64,000 bases of DNA from Prevotella sp. (GTDB lineage Bacteria > Bacteroidota > Bacteroidia > Bacteroidales > Bacteroidaceae). The DNA lies in contig JAFPEE010000100.1 in NCBI GenBank assembly GCA_017389705.1, positions 26,106 through 90,105 of the forward strand, written 5' to 3'. Each line of letters begins with the position of its first letter. Position 1 is the first letter of the stretch. Below are positions 8,217 to 17,128 of this stretch, in pieces. A program made the position numbers and the translations under genes. The notes under the pieces are model-generated. The model did no database searches, was not told the DNA's origin, and was given only the letters and a program-made list of their open reading frames with translations.

Positions 8217-10151
8217 ATGCTAAAACTTTTTGTTCCAGGGCGCTTGTGCCTGTTTGGAGAACACACAGACTGGGCAGGCCACTATCGTACGATGAATGCT
8301 GACATTCTGCCTGGTGCGTCTATCGTGACCGGTATTGAACAGGGCATCTATGCGGAGGTGGAGAAATCGTCTATCTTCGAGATGCACAGCGATGCCTCTG
8401 AGATAGACGGCGTATGGCACGACTTCTCCTGTCGCATGAACGAAGCAGAGCTGAAGCGCGTGGCTAAGTCAGGCTCTTTTTTCTGCTACTGTGCCGGAGT
8501 GGCCTCGTACATGCTGGAGTGGTACAAGGTTGGCGGTGTGCGCATCCGCATCACGGACATGACGCTGCCCATGAAGAGCGGTCTCAGCTCGTCGGCAGCC
8601 ATCTGTGTGCTCGTTGCACGCGCGTTCAATTTATTATATAGTTTGAACCTGAACACACTGGGCGAGATGAACATTGCCTATCTGGGTGAGTTGCGTACCT
8701 CGTCGCGTTGTGGTCGACTGGACCAGGCCTGTGCCTTTGGTGTGAAGCCCAATCTGATGACTTTCGACGGTGATGAGATTGAGGTGAAGTCGCTCAACGT
8801 GAAGAAGCAACTGTACTGGGTGTTTGCTGACCTGTGTGCGGAGAAGGACACCATCAAAATCCTGTCTGACCTGAACAAGGCCTATCCCTTTGCCTCTAAT
8901 GAGGCTGAGGAGAATCTGCATAAGGCACTGGGCGAGTGGAACCATGAGATGGTGAACCGTGCCATCAAGTATATGGCTGAGGGCGACCGTGAGTCGCTGG
9001 GCAAATTGATGACGGAGGCCGAGGAGATGTTCGATAAGTATATTGCTCCCATGTCACCTGCCTTGTGGGCTCCTAAGCTGCATGAGGTGTTACATGACCC
9101 GCAGATACAGCCGATGGTGTATGGCGGCAAGGGAGTAGGTTCGCATGGCGACGGTTCCGTGCAGTTTCTGGCACGCAGCGCGGACGACCAGCAGCGTCTG
9201 ATTGACTACTTGAATGCCCAGGGCATGAAAGCCTATTCGTTGACCTTGCGCCCTGTGCATACGGTGCGCAAGGCTATCATCCCCGTGGCAGGCTTCGGCA
9301 CCCGCCTCTATCCTGCCACCCGTGCCTTGAAGAAAGACTTCTTCCCCATACCCTGTCCCGACGGCATGGTGCGCCCCGTCATCCTGATTCTGCTGGAAGA
9401 GCTGGTGAAGAGTGGGGTAGAGGAAATCTGCCTGGTGCTGGGGTCGGAGGAAGAGCGTATCCTCTATTCAGAGTTCTTCGAGCGTCCGTTGAGTGACGAA
9501 CACCTGCGCAAGCTGAACAAGGAGGCGCAGGAGTATGAGAACCGTATTCTGGACATCGGCAAGCGTCTGCACTACGTCTATCAGCACGAGAAGCGCGGCT
9601 TTGGACATGCGGTGTTCCAGGCTGCTGAGTTTGCCAACAACGAGCCGGTGCTGTTACTGCTAGGTGACACGCTCTATCGCAGCAGTTCGAACAAGCCCTG
9701 CGCTTTGCAGCTGATAGAACAATACGAGCGTTACAGCCAGCTCATGGTCAGCATCCATACCGTACCGCTGTCGGATGTGAGCCATTATGGTATCTTAAGT
9801 GGTGTCTGGGAGGACAAGGACCGTACTATCCTGAATGTCTCGACGATGTACGAGAAGCCCAAGGCCTCGTATGCGGAGGACTTCTTAGGTGTGCGCAACG
9901 CAGAGGGAGAGAAGGAGTATTATAGCGTCTTTGGTCAGTACATCCTGACACCTGAGGTGTTTACCCAACTGGCAGCAGACATCCGACGGGCTGATGCTGA
10001 TGGCGACAACAGCCGTGAGATAGAACTGACTGCCGCCCTTGAGACGGTACGTCAGAAGAGCGGCATGATGGGTGTCAGGCTTAAAGGCACCATGTACGAT
10101 ATGGGTAATCCCACAGCCCTGCGCAACTGTGTGCGTTATTTTTCGAAGTAG
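8217..10151 (+). CDS. GHMP sugar kinase fused to a sugar-1-phosphate nucleotidyltransferase
   Basis: A 644-residue two-domain protein. Residues 1-345 are a GHMP kinase of the galactokinase type: PGRLCLFGEHTDWAG near 6-20, the phosphate loop GLSSSA at 122-127 and GGKGVGSHGDGSV near 302. From about 350 a GalU-like nucleotidyltransferase begins with AIIPVAGFGTRLYPATRALK and ends near LKGTMYDMGN. The two activities together would convert a free sugar to its 1-phosphate and then to an NDP-sugar. The domain order is the reverse of Bacteroides Fkp (pyrophosphorylase first). The sugar is unknown. An upstream in-frame ATG at 8088 is rejected because it precedes the -7 box. Confidence 0.85.
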   Translation: MLKLFVPGRLCLFGEHTDWAGHYRTMNADILPGASIVTGIEQGIYAEVEKSSIFEMHSDASEIDGVWHDFSCRMNEAELKRVAKSGSFFCYCAGVASYMLEWYKVGGVRIRITDMTLPMKSGLSSSAAICVLVARAFNLLYSLNLNTLGEMNIAYLGELRTSSRCGRLDQACAFGVKPNLMTFDGDEIEVKSLNVKKQLYWVFADLCAEKDTIKILSDLNKAYPFASNEAEENLHKALGEWNHEMVNRAIKYMAEGDRESLGKLMTEAEEMFDKYIAPMSPALWAPKLHEVLHDPQIQPMVYGGKGVGSHGDGSVQFLARSADDQQRLIDYLNAQGMKAYSLTLRPVHTVRKAIIPVAGFGTRLYPATRALKKDFFPIPCPDGMVRPVILILLEELVKSGVEEICLVLGSEEERILYSEFFERPLSDEHLRKLNKEAQEYENRILDIGKRLHYVYQHEKRGFGHAVFQAAEFANNEPVLLLLGDTLYRSSSNKPCALQLIEQYERYSQLMVSIHTVPLSDVSHYGILSGVWEDKDRTILNVSTMYEKPKASYAEDFLGVRNAEGEKEYYSVFGQYILTPEVFTQLAADIRRADADGDNSREIELTAALETVRQKSGMMGVRLKGTMYDMGNPTALRNCVRYFSK

Positions 10152-10202
10152 CTATTAGCTATTAGCTGTTGGCAGTTAGCTGTTAGCCATCAGCTAAAAG
10201 GC
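10149..10202. repeat. TAGCTATTAGC-type junction repeat between convergent genes
   Basis: Words such as TAGCTATTAGCTGTTGGC fill the gap between the kinase fusion and rfbA and run into the last codons of rfbA (residues ending AFAF). AGCTG ttagccat CAGCT can form a short hairpin. It is the same word family as at 7361-7412. Confidence 0.6.
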
Positions 10203-11078
10203 AAAATCCTCAGCGCGACGCATGAGATACTGGCCGTAGTCATTCTTTATCATGGGCTCGGCCAGTTTTTTTAGCTGTTCCTTGCTAATCCAGCCACGCT
10301 TGTAGGCTATCTCCTCCAGACAAGCGACCTTCAGACCTTGGCGTTTCTCGATGACCTCGATGAAGGTAGAGGCCTCGGAGAGCGAGTCGTGGGTGCCGGT
10401 GTCGAGCCATGCAAAGCCACGCTGAAGGGTCTGGACGTGCAGGTTCTTGGCCTGCAGGTATTCCTGGTTGACGGTGGTGATCTCCAGCTCACCACGGGCA
10501 GAGGGCTTGATGTTCTTGGCAATCTCCACTACGCTGTTGGGATAGAAATAAAGACCTACCACGGCATAGTTCGACTTGGGCTTCTGAGGCTTTTCCTCAA
10601 TGCTCAGGCAGTTGCCGTCCTTGTCGAACTCCGCAACACCATAGCGCTCAGGGTCGTTGACCCAATAGCCAAAGACGGTAGCCTCGCCTTCCTGCTCCGC
10701 ACGGTTGACGGCATCCTTCAACATGCCCGTGAAACCGCTGCCATAGAAGATGTTGTCGCCTAGTACCAGACAGGCACAATCATCGCCAATGAACTCTTCG
10801 CCGATGATGAAGGCCTGCGCCAGTCCGTCAGGCGAGGGCTGCTCGGCATACTCGAAGCGTACACCCAACTCGGAACCGTCGCCCAGCAGACGCTTGAAGC
10901 CTGGCAGGTCGTAGGGCGTCGAGATAATGAGAATCTCGCGGATGCCTGCCAGCATCAGTGTTGAAATGGGGTAATAAATCATGGGCTTGTCGAAGATGGG
11001 GATTAACTGTTTCGACACTCCCTTGGTGATGGGGTAGAGGCGTGTTCCGCTGCCTCCGGCTAATACGATACCTTTCAT
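10194..11078 (-). CDS. rfbA: Glucose-1-phosphate thymidylyltransferase
   Basis: Makes dTDP-glucose from dTTP and glucose 1-phosphate, the first step of dTDP-rhamnose synthesis. The 294 residues are full length and begin with the signature [20 protein letters not shown] (8-27), followed by [16 protein letters not shown] and VLGDNIFYG. The C-terminal segment [12 protein letters not shown]-like (here [13 protein letters not shown]) is typical of RmlA. It is transcribed away from the secreted nuclease-like gene, and both promoters lie within one inverted repeat. Confidence 0.96.
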   Translation of the reverse strand: MKGIVLAGGSGTRLYPITKGVSKQLIPIFDKPMIYYPISTLMLAGIREILIISTPYDLPGFKRLLGDGSELGVRFEYAEQPSPDGLAQAFIIGEEFIGDDCACLVLGDNIFYGSGFTGMLKDAVNRAEQEGEATVFGYWVNDPERYGVAEFDKDGNCLSIEEKPQKPKSNYAVVGLYFYPNSVVEIAKNIKPSARGELEITTVNQEYLQAKNLHVQTLQRGFAWLDTGTHDSLSEASTFIEVIEKRQGLKVACLEEIAYKRGWISKEQLKKLAEPMIKNDYGQYLMRRAEDFAF

Positions 11079-11099
11079 TTTGTTTGCTTTTTGATGATT

Positions 11100-11173
11100 T
11101 TCGTTTGCAAATATACGAAATAATCATCAAACATTTGGTGTTTTTCCTAAAAATATGTACTTTTGCAAACGAA
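11100..11173. promoter_or_regulatory. Divergent promoters inside a 12-bp inverted repeat
   Basis: TTCGTTTGCAAA at 11100-11111 and its exact complement TTTGCAAACGAA at 11162-11173 flank the region. The plus promoter has TTTG at 11134-11137, a 20-bp spacer and TACTTTTG at 11158-11165, driving the gene at 11200. On the minus strand the other arm contains TATATTTG for rfbA. The symmetry may simply reflect two -7 boxes facing outward. Confidence 0.6.
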
Positions 11174-11199
11174 TATTTTAAGAATCAATGATATAGCTT

Positions 11200-12351
11200 A
11201 TGGTGAAACAAATACTATGTTTTTCAGCCTTGTTCTTAGGATTAGCAACTACTGTCAAGGCTCAGCAGACGGAGAAATTCAGTGTGGCAACACTCAATGT
11301 TGACGGTCTGCCTCAGAAGATATTGGTGTTCAATGTGAATGCGGCAGGTCCTGGTGCAGAAGGTTCGTCACGTATCGGTAAGTACTTGCAGAAGAAAGGT
11401 CATGATATAGTGTGCATGCAGGAGGACTTCAACTACCATGGTGTATTATCGCCTTGGCTGGAGGACGACTACCGGCAGGACGAATGGTCGGGAGGTGTCT
11501 ATATTGACAATCCAGAGGAGAAGATAGACCTGCTACATGCCCAGAATACCCAGTTCAAGACAGACGGATTGGGAGCCTGTTGGAAAAACAACATCGTGCT
11601 GTCGTCCACGGAACGTGTGGCGTGGAAAGAGACCTTTGGAAAGTTCAGTCATGCTGCTGACGCTCTGGTGACTAAGGGTTTCCGGCGCTATGAGTTGACG
11701 CTGGCCAGTGGTGTCAGCCTGGTGGTTTATAACATGCATATGGATGCCAGCAGCATAGATGACGAGAAAGAGGGTAAGGATACACCAGACCGTGCAGCCC
11801 GTCTTTCTGAGTGGCAGCAGTTGAAGGACGACGTGTTGGCTCATCTGGATACCCGTCCTGTCATCATCATGGGCGACTTAAACAGCTACTATTCTCGCGA
11901 TCAGATTAAGGCTAAGTTCATTGATGCCATCGCAGCCTCTGGAAAGGGTGAGGCATACGACGTATGGGTAGAGCTGGAGAAAAATGGTTCCTATCCCGAG
12001 CCGAAGGAAGGTCCTGTGTTTACCGACGACCCTGCCAATATGCTGGATGGCGAGGTGCTTGACAAGATTATTTATATCAATCCCACGACAGGAACCAAAA
12101 TCAAGGCAGTTGCTTATACCTTGGATACAGAAGGTTATCAGTATGAAGGCAAAATGCTGGGAGACCACTATCCCGTGTCAGCTACCTTCGAGGTAGTAGA
12201 CAGCAAGACCACAGCTATTGAAACGATGGAGGCGACCTCCGAGCAGTCTTCTGAGTACTACAACCTTAACGGCCAGCGCATCAGTGAGCCAACGAAAGGA
12301 CTCTACATTGAAAATCAGGGGAAGGAAAGCCGTAAACGTATCATCAAATAG
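11200..12351 (+). CDS. Secreted endonuclease/exonuclease/phosphatase-fold hydrolase
   Basis: A 383-residue exported protein of the EEP superfamily (DNase I, sphingomyelinase and inositol phosphatase relatives). Residues 1-21 are a signal peptide ending TVKAQ. Active-site elements are TLNVDGLP (about 31-38), CMQEDFN with the metal-binding Glu, YNMHMDA, GDLNSYYSRD and the terminal GDHYPVSA with the catalytic His. The last 25 residues (YNLNGQRISEPTKGLYIENQ and GKESRKRIIK) resemble Prevotella C-terminal sorting tails. A phosphodiesterase or sphingomyelinase-like role is likely; the substrate is not visible. The next two genes are also secreted hydrolases. Confidence 0.85.
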   Translation: MVKQILCFSALFLGLATTVKAQQTEKFSVATLNVDGLPQKILVFNVNAAGPGAEGSSRIGKYLQKKGHDIVCMQEDFNYHGVLSPWLEDDYRQDEWSGGVYIDNPEEKIDLLHAQNTQFKTDGLGACWKNNIVLSSTERVAWKETFGKFSHAADALVTKGFRRYELTLASGVSLVVYNMHMDASSIDDEKEGKDTPDRAARLSEWQQLKDDVLAHLDTRPVIIMGDLNSYYSRDQIKAKFIDAIAASGKGEAYDVWVELEKNGSYPEPKEGPVFTDDPANMLDGEVLDKIIYINPTTGTKIKAVAYTLDTEGYQYEGKMLGDHYPVSATFEVVDSKTTAIETMEATSEQSSEYYNLNGQRISEPTKGLYIENQGKESRKRIIK

Positions 12352-12359
12352 TCAGCGCT

Positions 12360-14057
12360 ATGAGAAAGTTATCTTTGTTGTTCCTGGCACTGGTGGCATG
12401 TGTGCTGGCAGGCAAGGCGCAGGAAATCTCTTATAAGATACTGCACGAGGCAGACACGACGGTGAAGGCCAAGATATCAGGCATGTCGTTCGGCTCTCGT
12501 AACGTACGCTACTATGTCTATGAATATCCTTCGAAGGATGGTTTCGGGAATGCTGTCACCGCCAGTGGCATCATTATGGCACCGATGAATATTGTTGACG
12601 GTTCGGTACCATGTGATGGTGTCATCATGTTCAACCATCCTACCATTGGGGCACCGGAACAGGCCCCCTCACAGGGAGGATTGGACGTCCCTAGTGGCAT
12701 GCTGGCCAACCCTCTGAAACCCAACTACATTGTTGTCATGGCTGACTACATAGGCTATGGTTCGTCCAGCAACGAGATGGTGGAATATCTCTGTGGCGAC
12801 ACCAATGCCCGCAACAGTCTGGACGGCCTGCTGGCTGCACGTAAACTCTTTGAGGACAAGAAAATCCCTCAGGGCAAGTACCTCTTTAATATGGGCTACT
12901 CGCAGGGTGGCGTAGAGAGTATGTATGCCGCCAAGCTGTGCGACATGGAGGAAAGATACAAAGGTATCCGCTTTACCAAGACCTTTGTAGGAGGCGGGCC
13001 ATTAGACATGGAGGCTGCGTACTCTGCTTACGTGAAAAAGGATCAATGCGACGCCATCAACGATGTGGCGATGTTCCTCATTTCCGTTAACGAGAAGTGC
13101 CGTCTGGGCATCAAATACTCAGACCTGTTCAAAGGTAAGCTGGGGCAGGATGAGAATGTCTTGCGGGTCTTGCGCGAAAAAAGCAAGTCGGTGCTGGGCG
13201 AACTGGGAGTCTCAGACCTTGACTCCCTGCATCAGCTGCTGCAGCCTGCCTATATGGACTTGAAGAGCGAAGCCGCCCAGGCTTTGTTAAACGCATTGAA
13301 GGAAATCAAGGTTTCCAACGGTTGGACACCCGATTCGACACGGCAATACTATATTGAGCATAGCCGTCATGACAACTATGTTCCTGTAAAGTGCTCGCAC
13401 GACATGATTACGTGGATGAAGGCGAAAGGCTTTAAGGCCAGTCTGGTGCCGGGCAAGACCAATCTGCAGACTAACATGTTGGTATTCAAGCTGAAGCATC
13501 AGCAGGCCGGCATCGTCTGGGCTATACAAACCCTTGCCGCCACCCAGTTCTGGCCGGTAGTCTACCACGAGAACGAGCAGAACCGCTACTACCACAATTT
13601 CGTGAAAGACCTGAATCTGATGAAGGTTGTTAAGTTGTTGGAAAGCTGGGGCCTTGACCTGCGTAAACTGGCCAGCCAGGCACCTAGCATCCAGGCCGAA
13701 ATGGCTGCGGCTATTGCCGAAGGCAGCATAGACCCTGAGGGTAGTGTGCGACAGCTGGTAGGCAGCAGAAGGGCGAACATCCTGGAACAGATTTTAGGTG
13801 TTTTGGCAAAATTGGACCTTACGTTGACTGATGCCATTGAGATGCTGGACGATTCTGGCATTACGACTGACGATATCATGGAGTTGGTCAACTATTTTTC
13901 TGGCTCGACAGCTGCTCCAGCCAATGTGGATTTGCTGACAACATTGGAGGATAAAACGGAGGCCCCCCTCTATCTGCTTCGTCTTTACGAGCAGACGCTG
14001 GCCAACTGCTTCTTGTTGGCAGGCCACGATGTGGACTATAGCTCGTGGGGATGGTAA
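12360..14057 (+). CDS. Secreted alpha/beta hydrolase, lipase/esterase-like (copy 1)
   Basis: A 565-residue exported protein. Residues 1-20 form a signal peptide ending GKAQ. The nucleophile elbow is GYSQGG (about 180-185, GxSxG) in LFNMGYSQGGVESMYAAKL. EHSRHDNYVPV near 335-345 probably carries further catalytic residues. The N-terminal part VYEYPSKDGFGNAVTASGII resembles secretory lipases and esterases that open with an acyl-modifying strand pattern. It follows the EEP gene by 8 bp and is about the same length as the next gene, with which it shares many blocks. The substrate is unknown; an ester-cleaving role is inferred. Confidence 0.75.
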   Translation: MRKLSLLFLALVACVLAGKAQEISYKILHEADTTVKAKISGMSFGSRNVRYYVYEYPSKDGFGNAVTASGIIMAPMNIVDGSVPCDGVIMFNHPTIGAPEQAPSQGGLDVPSGMLANPLKPNYIVVMADYIGYGSSSNEMVEYLCGDTNARNSLDGLLAARKLFEDKKIPQGKYLFNMGYSQGGVESMYAAKLCDMEERYKGIRFTKTFVGGGPLDMEAAYSAYVKKDQCDAINDVAMFLISVNEKCRLGIKYSDLFKGKLGQDENVLRVLREKSKSVLGELGVSDLDSLHQLLQPAYMDLKSEAAQALLNALKEIKVSNGWTPDSTRQYYIEHSRHDNYVPVKCSHDMITWMKAKGFKASLVPGKTNLQTNMLVFKLKHQQAGIVWAIQTLAATQFWPVVYHENEQNRYYHNFVKDLNLMKVVKLLESWGLDLRKLASQAPSIQAEMAAAIAEGSIDPEGSVRQLVGSRRANILEQILGVLAKLDLTLTDAIEMLDDSGITTDDIMELVNYFSGSTAAPANVDLLTTLEDKTEAPLYLLRLYEQTLANCFLLAGHDVDYSSWGW

Positions 14058-14074
14058 CTTAAGATAGAAGTGAT

Positions 14075-15760
14075 ATGGAAAGCGTGAAACGAACAATATT
14101 GATCCTGTTGGCCCTTGTGTCTACGCTATTGACATCAGTGGCACAGGATGTCCCCTATACTATTTTATCAGAGAACGATACGACGATTAAGACACGCGCC
14201 GGAGGCGTAACCTTGTCCTCGCGTGCCGTGCGACGCTACGTATATGAATATCCCTCCAAGGATGCCGAAGGACAGCCTGCCACCATCAGTGGTGTCATCA
14301 TGATACCGTCTGACATTGTTGACGGTAGTACGCCCTGCGACGGCATCATGCTCTACAACCGAGCCACGCTGAGCTCCCCCGACCAGGCTCCCTCGCTGGG
14401 TAAGAGCGAGCTGCTGAATGGTTTGATAGCCAACCCGTTGAAACCCAACTATATCCTCATTATGAGCGATTTTATTGGTTACGGCTCGTCCATTAAGTAT
14501 CCGATGTTCTACCATAGTGGCGACGTCAATGCCCGCAACTCGCTCGACGGACTGCTGGCAGCTCGTCAGCTGCTGACGGATAAGCAGATACCTCAGGGCA
14601 AATACCTCTTCAACCTGGGCTTCTCGCAAGGAGGCTCTGAGGCTTTGTATGTGGCTAAGCTGCGCGACCAGGAGTACAAGGACAAGGGTGTCACCTTTAC
14701 CAAGACCTTCGCTGGCGGTGGTCCCACCGACTATGTGCAGGCTTATAAGGAGTATGTCAAGAAAGACACCTGCGAAGATGTGAAGGACGTCATTATGATG
14801 ATGGTTTCTGCCGTTGAGAACCTGCATCTTGATATCAAGTACAGCGACCTGTTCAAGGAGCCTATGGCATCCCATTGCAAGGAATTGGTGGCTCGTAAGG
14901 AGAAGGCTGTCTTCAACGAGATTGGCATTGATATGGAGGGCAGACTGAGTAACCTCATACAGCCTGCCTATATGGATTTGGAGAGCGAGCAGGCCAAAGC
15001 TTTTATTGCAGCGTTGGAGAAGATTAACCTCATGAACGGCTGGGAGCCCGACCTGGAGCAGAAATACTTTATCGAGCATAGCCGTCATGATAATTACGTA
15101 CCCATCCAGTGTGTGCGTGGTATCATTCCCTGGATGAAGGAGAAGGGTTTTACGCCCAGCCTTGTACCTGGCAAGACTAATCTACAGACCAACACCATCG
15201 TCTTCAAGCTTAACCACACCTTTTCAGCTGTCGTGTGGCTCATACAGACGGTGGCAGCCATCCAGTTCTGGCCTGTGGTCTATCACGAGAACGAACAGAA
15301 CCGCTACTACCATCATTTTGTGAAGGACCTGAACGTCATGAAGGTCGTTAAGTTGCTGGAGAGTCTGGGCCTCGACCTGCGCAAAATGGTGAAGGGAGAG
15401 TTTGCCGCTCCACAACATACCAACAGGTCGAACATCGTGCCAATTCTTCGCATGTTCCCTAATGTAGTTGATGCGCTGGCTAAGGTCGGCCTGACTGTTG
15501 ACGACCTGTCTGAGATGGTTGACGACGCAGGCATTACCGATGAAGATCTCATTCAGGTGGCCACCTATTTCTTGCTTGGCGGTGCACCGTCAGCAACACC
15601 GGAGTCTGTTGAGTATGCGCCTACGCTGATGGCGTTGGAGGGACGTGTCGAGGCACCTCTCTATCTGCTTCGCCTCTACGAACAGACACTAGTCGAGTGG
15701 TACAAGCAAGGAGGCTACGACGTAGAGTATGAGAAGTGGGGCTGGGGATCAGTAGAATGA
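14075..15760 (+). CDS. Secreted alpha/beta hydrolase, lipase/esterase-like (copy 2)
   Basis: Tandem paralogue of the preceding gene, 561 residues, with a signal peptide (1-24, ending SVAQ). The nucleophile motif is GFSQGG in LFNLGFSQGGSEALYVAKL, and the blocks EHSRHDNYVP, LVPGKTNLQTN and WPVVYHENEQNRYYHHFVKD are shared almost unchanged. Divergence is greatest between the conserved blocks and near the C-terminus, as expected of an old duplication. It lies 17 bp downstream of copy 1, so the EEP gene and both copies form an operon of exported hydrolases. Confidence 0.75.
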   Translation: MESVKRTILILLALVSTLLTSVAQDVPYTILSENDTTIKTRAGGVTLSSRAVRRYVYEYPSKDAEGQPATISGVIMIPSDIVDGSTPCDGIMLYNRATLSSPDQAPSLGKSELLNGLIANPLKPNYILIMSDFIGYGSSIKYPMFYHSGDVNARNSLDGLLAARQLLTDKQIPQGKYLFNLGFSQGGSEALYVAKLRDQEYKDKGVTFTKTFAGGGPTDYVQAYKEYVKKDTCEDVKDVIMMMVSAVENLHLDIKYSDLFKEPMASHCKELVARKEKAVFNEIGIDMEGRLSNLIQPAYMDLESEQAKAFIAALEKINLMNGWEPDLEQKYFIEHSRHDNYVPIQCVRGIIPWMKEKGFTPSLVPGKTNLQTNTIVFKLNHTFSAVVWLIQTVAAIQFWPVVYHENEQNRYYHHFVKDLNVMKVVKLLESLGLDLRKMVKGEFAAPQHTNRSNIVPILRMFPNVVDALAKVGLTVDDLSEMVDDAGITDEDLIQVATYFLLGGAPSATPESVEYAPTLMALEGRVEAPLYLLRLYEQTLVEWYKQGGYDVEYEKWGWGSVE

Positions 15761-15782
15761 ATTGTAACTTAATAATATAAAG

Positions 15783-16403
15783 ATGAGTTTTTTCAGTAAA
15801 CTATTTGGAAAGAAGGAGGAAGAACAACAGAAATCAGGAGGCATGGAGGATTTCATGACCCTGATTCGAGTATATTTTCAGGCTTGCATGGCAGCAGACC
15901 TGGGCATTACCAACTTGGCTGCGTTGCCAGACCTGCGTGTGTTCAAGGCTACGCTGAAGGTACCTACGCAGAACAATCGTCTGGGACTGGCCGAAAAGAC
16001 CCGCTGCAACAAGATGCTCAAAGAGCTCTACGGCATGGACGACGACTTCACCAAGGAGATTGACCAGAGCATTCGTAAGCGTTGTAAGAAGCCTCAGGAC
16101 GTGCAGACATATATGTACCAGTTCTCAGGTTATACGCAGGATTTGATGATGCTGACGGGCAATCTGATGAAGTTCAAACTGCGTGTGCCCAGCTTCTTCA
16201 AGAGTGCCATCCGCACCATGACGGAGAAGACGGTCAATGATATCTTTACCAAGAACGATTTCTCTGACCCAGCCGTCATGAAAACCGTGGTAGGCATTCG
16301 CCAGTATGCCCAGAAACTGGGATTTTCGCAGCAGTGGACAACTAACTTTGTCTATAAGGTTGTCATGCTGGCAAAGAAGGAAAAGCAACCGCAAGGGAAT
16401 TAA
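15783..16403 (+). CDS. Conserved hypothetical protein, 206 residues
   Basis: I do not recognise a named family. The protein opens with MSFFSKLFGKKEEEQQKSGG, an amphipathic and basic N-terminal stretch that could touch the membrane, followed by a helical body with many Met, Phe and Lys residues. There is no signal peptide, catalytic motif or zinc ligand set. It starts 22 bp after the hydrolase pair and ends at a clear terminator, so it may be the last gene of that operon, although it looks cytoplasmic. Confidence 0.65.
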   Translation: MSFFSKLFGKKEEEQQKSGGMEDFMTLIRVYFQACMAADLGITNLAALPDLRVFKATLKVPTQNNRLGLAEKTRCNKMLKELYGMDDDFTKEIDQSIRKRCKKPQDVQTYMYQFSGYTQDLMMLTGNLMKFKLRVPSFFKSAIRTMTEKTVNDIFTKNDFSDPAVMKTVVGIRQYAQKLGFSQQWTTNFVYKVVMLAKKEKQPQGN

Positions 16404-16417
16404 AAAATATTAAAATG

Positions 16418-16438
16418 GTGGCAGTTATGCCACTTTTT
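16418..16438 (+). terminator. Rho-independent terminator
   Basis: GTGGCA gtta TGCCAC (16418-16433) forms a 6-bp stem with a 4-nt loop, followed by five T. It lies 15 bp after the stop of the hypothetical gene. Confidence 0.65.
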
Positions 16439-16452
16439 CTAAATTTTTACTT

Positions 16453-16460
16453 TACCTTTG
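16453..16460 (+). promoter_or_regulatory. -7 box of the coiled-coil/zapA/rny operon
   Basis: TACCTTTG fits the Bacteroidetes -7 consensus and lies 19 bp before the ATG at 16480. A matching -33 is not obvious because the terminator hairpin occupies that spot. Confidence 0.5.
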
Positions 16461-16479
16461 TACGGAAAAGTGTACTGGC

Positions 16480-16776
16480 ATGACAGCTAACGAGAAGACT
16501 TTAGCAGCGTTTGAGACCCGCGTCAGGCAGATGATTCTCCGTTTTCAGCAGTTGAAGAAGGAGAATGAGGACTTGTATGCGGAGGTTGAAAAAGGTCAGC
16601 AGGAGCTAGACCTGGTGCGCAAGAAGTTGGAACAGCAGCAGTCAGACTACCAGTCCCTGAAAATGGCTAAGATGATCGAGATTACCGATGGCGACCTGTC
16701 GGGTGCCAAGGACCGGTTAGCGAAGCTCATTCGTGACGTCAACAAATGCATTGGAATCCTCAGTGGCAATCAATAA
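16480..16776 (+). CDS. Short coiled-coil protein beside zapA (ZapB-like position)
   Basis: A 98-residue protein. Residues 8-65 have the heptad pattern of a long coiled coil rich in Glu, Gln and Lys; the C-terminal third ends with GDLSGAKDRLAKLIRDVNKC. It lies 12 bp before zapA. Short coiled-coil partners such as ZapB cooperate with ZapA at the division septum, and the gene order makes a similar role plausible here, but the sequence alone does not prove homology to ZapB. Confidence 0.65.
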   Translation: MTANEKTLAAFETRVRQMILRFQQLKKENEDLYAEVEKGQQELDLVRKKLEQQQSDYQSLKMAKMIEITDGDLSGAKDRLAKLIRDVNKCIGILSGNQ

Positions 16777-16788
16777 GGAGTACATGCT

Positions 16789-17100
16789 ATGGCAGAACAG
16801 AACAAGGATAGACTACATATCAGACTGCACGTCTATGACGAGGACATAGAAGTCGTCATCAATCGCGATGACGAAGAGTACTATCGTAGTGCGGCCAAGC
16901 TCATTACAGATCGTTATAATGCCTATGCACAGGCTTATAGCGGACGTAAGACGGACCATACGATAGCACTGATGACGCTAATAGATATAGCCCTCATGTG
17001 TCAGAAGGAGCGTGCCAGCAATGATACCACGCCTTATGATAATGTTCTTGCCCGTTTGACGGCGGAAATCGAGGAAGCCCTCGGAGAACGGAAGAAATAG
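16789..17100 (+). CDS. zapA: Cell division protein ZapA
   Basis: A 103-residue protein that binds and bundles FtsZ at the division ring. The N-terminal half has the strand pattern of the ZapA head ([20 protein letters not shown], about 7-26) and the [18 protein letters not shown] helix; the C-terminal half is a helix with DIALMCQKE. Length agrees with the family. It sits between a coiled-coil gene and rny, an order often seen in Bacteroidales. Confidence 0.85.
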   Translation: MAEQNKDRLHIRLHVYDEDIEVVINRDDEEYYRSAAKLITDRYNAYAQAYSGRKTDHTIALMTLIDIALMCQKERASNDTTPYDNVLARLTAEIEEALGERKK

Positions 17101-17128
17101 AACATTAACATATATACTAAAAACATTT

